Source of the DNA: an uncultured Pseudomonadota bacterium
Lineage (GTDB): Bacteria; Pseudomonadota; Gammaproteobacteria; Burkholderiales; Usitatibacteraceae
DNA length: 6,820 bases
Reading direction: 5' to 3'
Assembly (NCBI GenBank): GCA_946885905.1
Contig: CAMPHL010000144.1
Coordinates: 1-6,820, forward strand
Part shown: positions 6,425 to 6,820 of the stretch, one piece after another
How positions within the stretch are numbered: the first letter of the stretch is position 1
Layout: every line of letters begins with the position of its first letter
The notes under the pieces: generated by a model
The model's database searches: none
The model's input: the letters and a program-made list of their open reading frames with translations, nothing else
Told to the model about the DNA's origin: nothing
Program-made: the position numbers and the translations under genes

Positions 6425-6462
6425 ATGAAAAGTGACAGCCCGGGCCGCGGGTTGGTTCCGGC

Positions 6463-6819
6463 CTATGAGCCTTCGTGCACGGTCGGCTGGTCAACACCGT
6501 CGATACTGCGGATCGCGGAGATGAGCGAGCGCGCTTCCCTCTCGCCCGCGAGCCGCGAGACCTGCACCGCGAAGTATTTGTCTTTCTGCAGGATTTCCGC
6601 GGGATAGCCGGAAGCGCGCAAGCGGCTCCTGAGTGCCAGCGCCGCGTCGCGCGCCGGCTTGAGCGCGGCCACGACGCGCCAGCGCCCGTGCGGGGTCGCG
6701 GCCGCGCCATCGCCGGAAAGCTCGGTTTCCGCGGCCCACGCTTCCAGCTGCCTGGGATCGACGCTCGCGACCGACGGCGCCCCGTCGCGCGGCTTCTGGT
6801 AGAAATCCAGCGGCTTGTC
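6463..6819 (-). CDS. SPOR-domain protein, C-terminal part
   Basis: The minus-strand frame is open from the right edge to a TAG at 6463-6465, giving 118 residues; the N-terminus and start are outside the window. The visible part opens with DKPLDFYQKPRDG, followed by a linker rich in Ala, Ser and Glu. Residues about 46-112 have the beta-alpha-beta-beta-alpha-beta pattern of a SPOR domain: RWRVVAAL, a helix with DAALALRSRLRASGYPAEI, YFAVQVSRL, and a final helix with EARSLISAIRSIDGV. SPOR domains bind denuded peptidoglycan glycan strands and target proteins to division sites, FtsN being the best-known case. Whether this is a division protein or another SPOR lipoprotein or membrane protein cannot be decided without the N-terminus. 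It converges on the deacetylase genes and ends in its own strong terminator, so it is probably an unrelated neighbouring unit. Confidence 0.75.
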   Translation of the reverse strand, partial: DKPLDFYQKPRDGAPSVASVDPRQLEAWAAETELSGDGAAATPHGRWRVVAALKPARDAALALRSRLRASGYPAEILQKDKYFAVQVSRLAGEREARSLISAIRSIDGVDQPTVHEGS

Positions 6820-6820
6820 G

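Larger units (their letters stand above)
6143..6462. other. Intergenic region between convergent genes
   Basis: This 320-nt stretch separates the exported deacetylase gene (+) from the SPOR gene (-). It holds four hairpins (listed separately) and no convincing gene. A 76-codon + strand frame at 6198-6428 crosses the strong minus-strand terminator, lacks a recognisable domain and is judged spurious. No tRNA, CRISPR or insertion-sequence ends were seen. Confidence 0.6.

Noticed and set aside
6198..6428. Small + strand frame (76 codons) after the exported deacetylase gene
   Set aside because: It runs through the strong minus-strand terminator, has no good ribosome binding site at suitable spacing and shows no domain.
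6420..6437. Direct repeat GTGACA (6420-6425 and 6432-6437)
   Set aside because: Only two 6-bp copies; too short to support an operator or attachment site.

Overview
The window looks like chromosomal DNA of a high-GC Gram-negative bacterium, probably a proteobacterium. The reasons are GC-rich codon use in the first two genes, Sec-type signal peptides, a periplasmic heme/copper redox protein and a SPOR-domain gene with a classical hairpin terminator. No species can be named from the sequence alone.

Layout. Positions 2-1207 (+) hold the 3' part of a polytopic membrane protein resembling GT-C/PMT-like glycosyltransferases. After 24 nt comes 1232-3049 (+), an exported protein joining a thioredoxin-like domain, a CxxCH cytochrome c-like segment and a type II copper monooxygenase domain of the PHM/DBM class with all six expected copper ligands. 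Its stop overlaps the GTG start of 3046-4446 (+), a polysaccharide deacetylase-like (NodB/CE4) protein without a signal peptide and with an unrecognised C-terminal domain. A 223-nt gap rich in inverted repeats follows. Next is 4670-6142 (+), a secreted protein with three DUF5648-type repeats followed by a second, distantly paralogous deacetylase domain. Positions 6143-6462 are non-coding and contain hairpins and convergent terminators. At 6463-6819 (-) lies the C-terminal part of a SPOR-domain protein whose 5' end is outside the window.

How the genes may fit together (inference). The first three genes have operon-like spacing, and the two deacetylase-like proteins are tandem relatives, one probably cytoplasmic and one exported. 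With the GT-C-like membrane protein this suggests a surface-glycan or glycoconjugate role. The copper monooxygenase has no obvious glycan link, and its coupling to the deacetylase is the unusual part of the context. The most unusual non-coding signal is the leader of the last deacetylase gene. There a 10-bp perfect inverted repeat covers the Shine-Dalgarno sequence, directly after a terminator-like hairpin that has a possible competing partner upstream.
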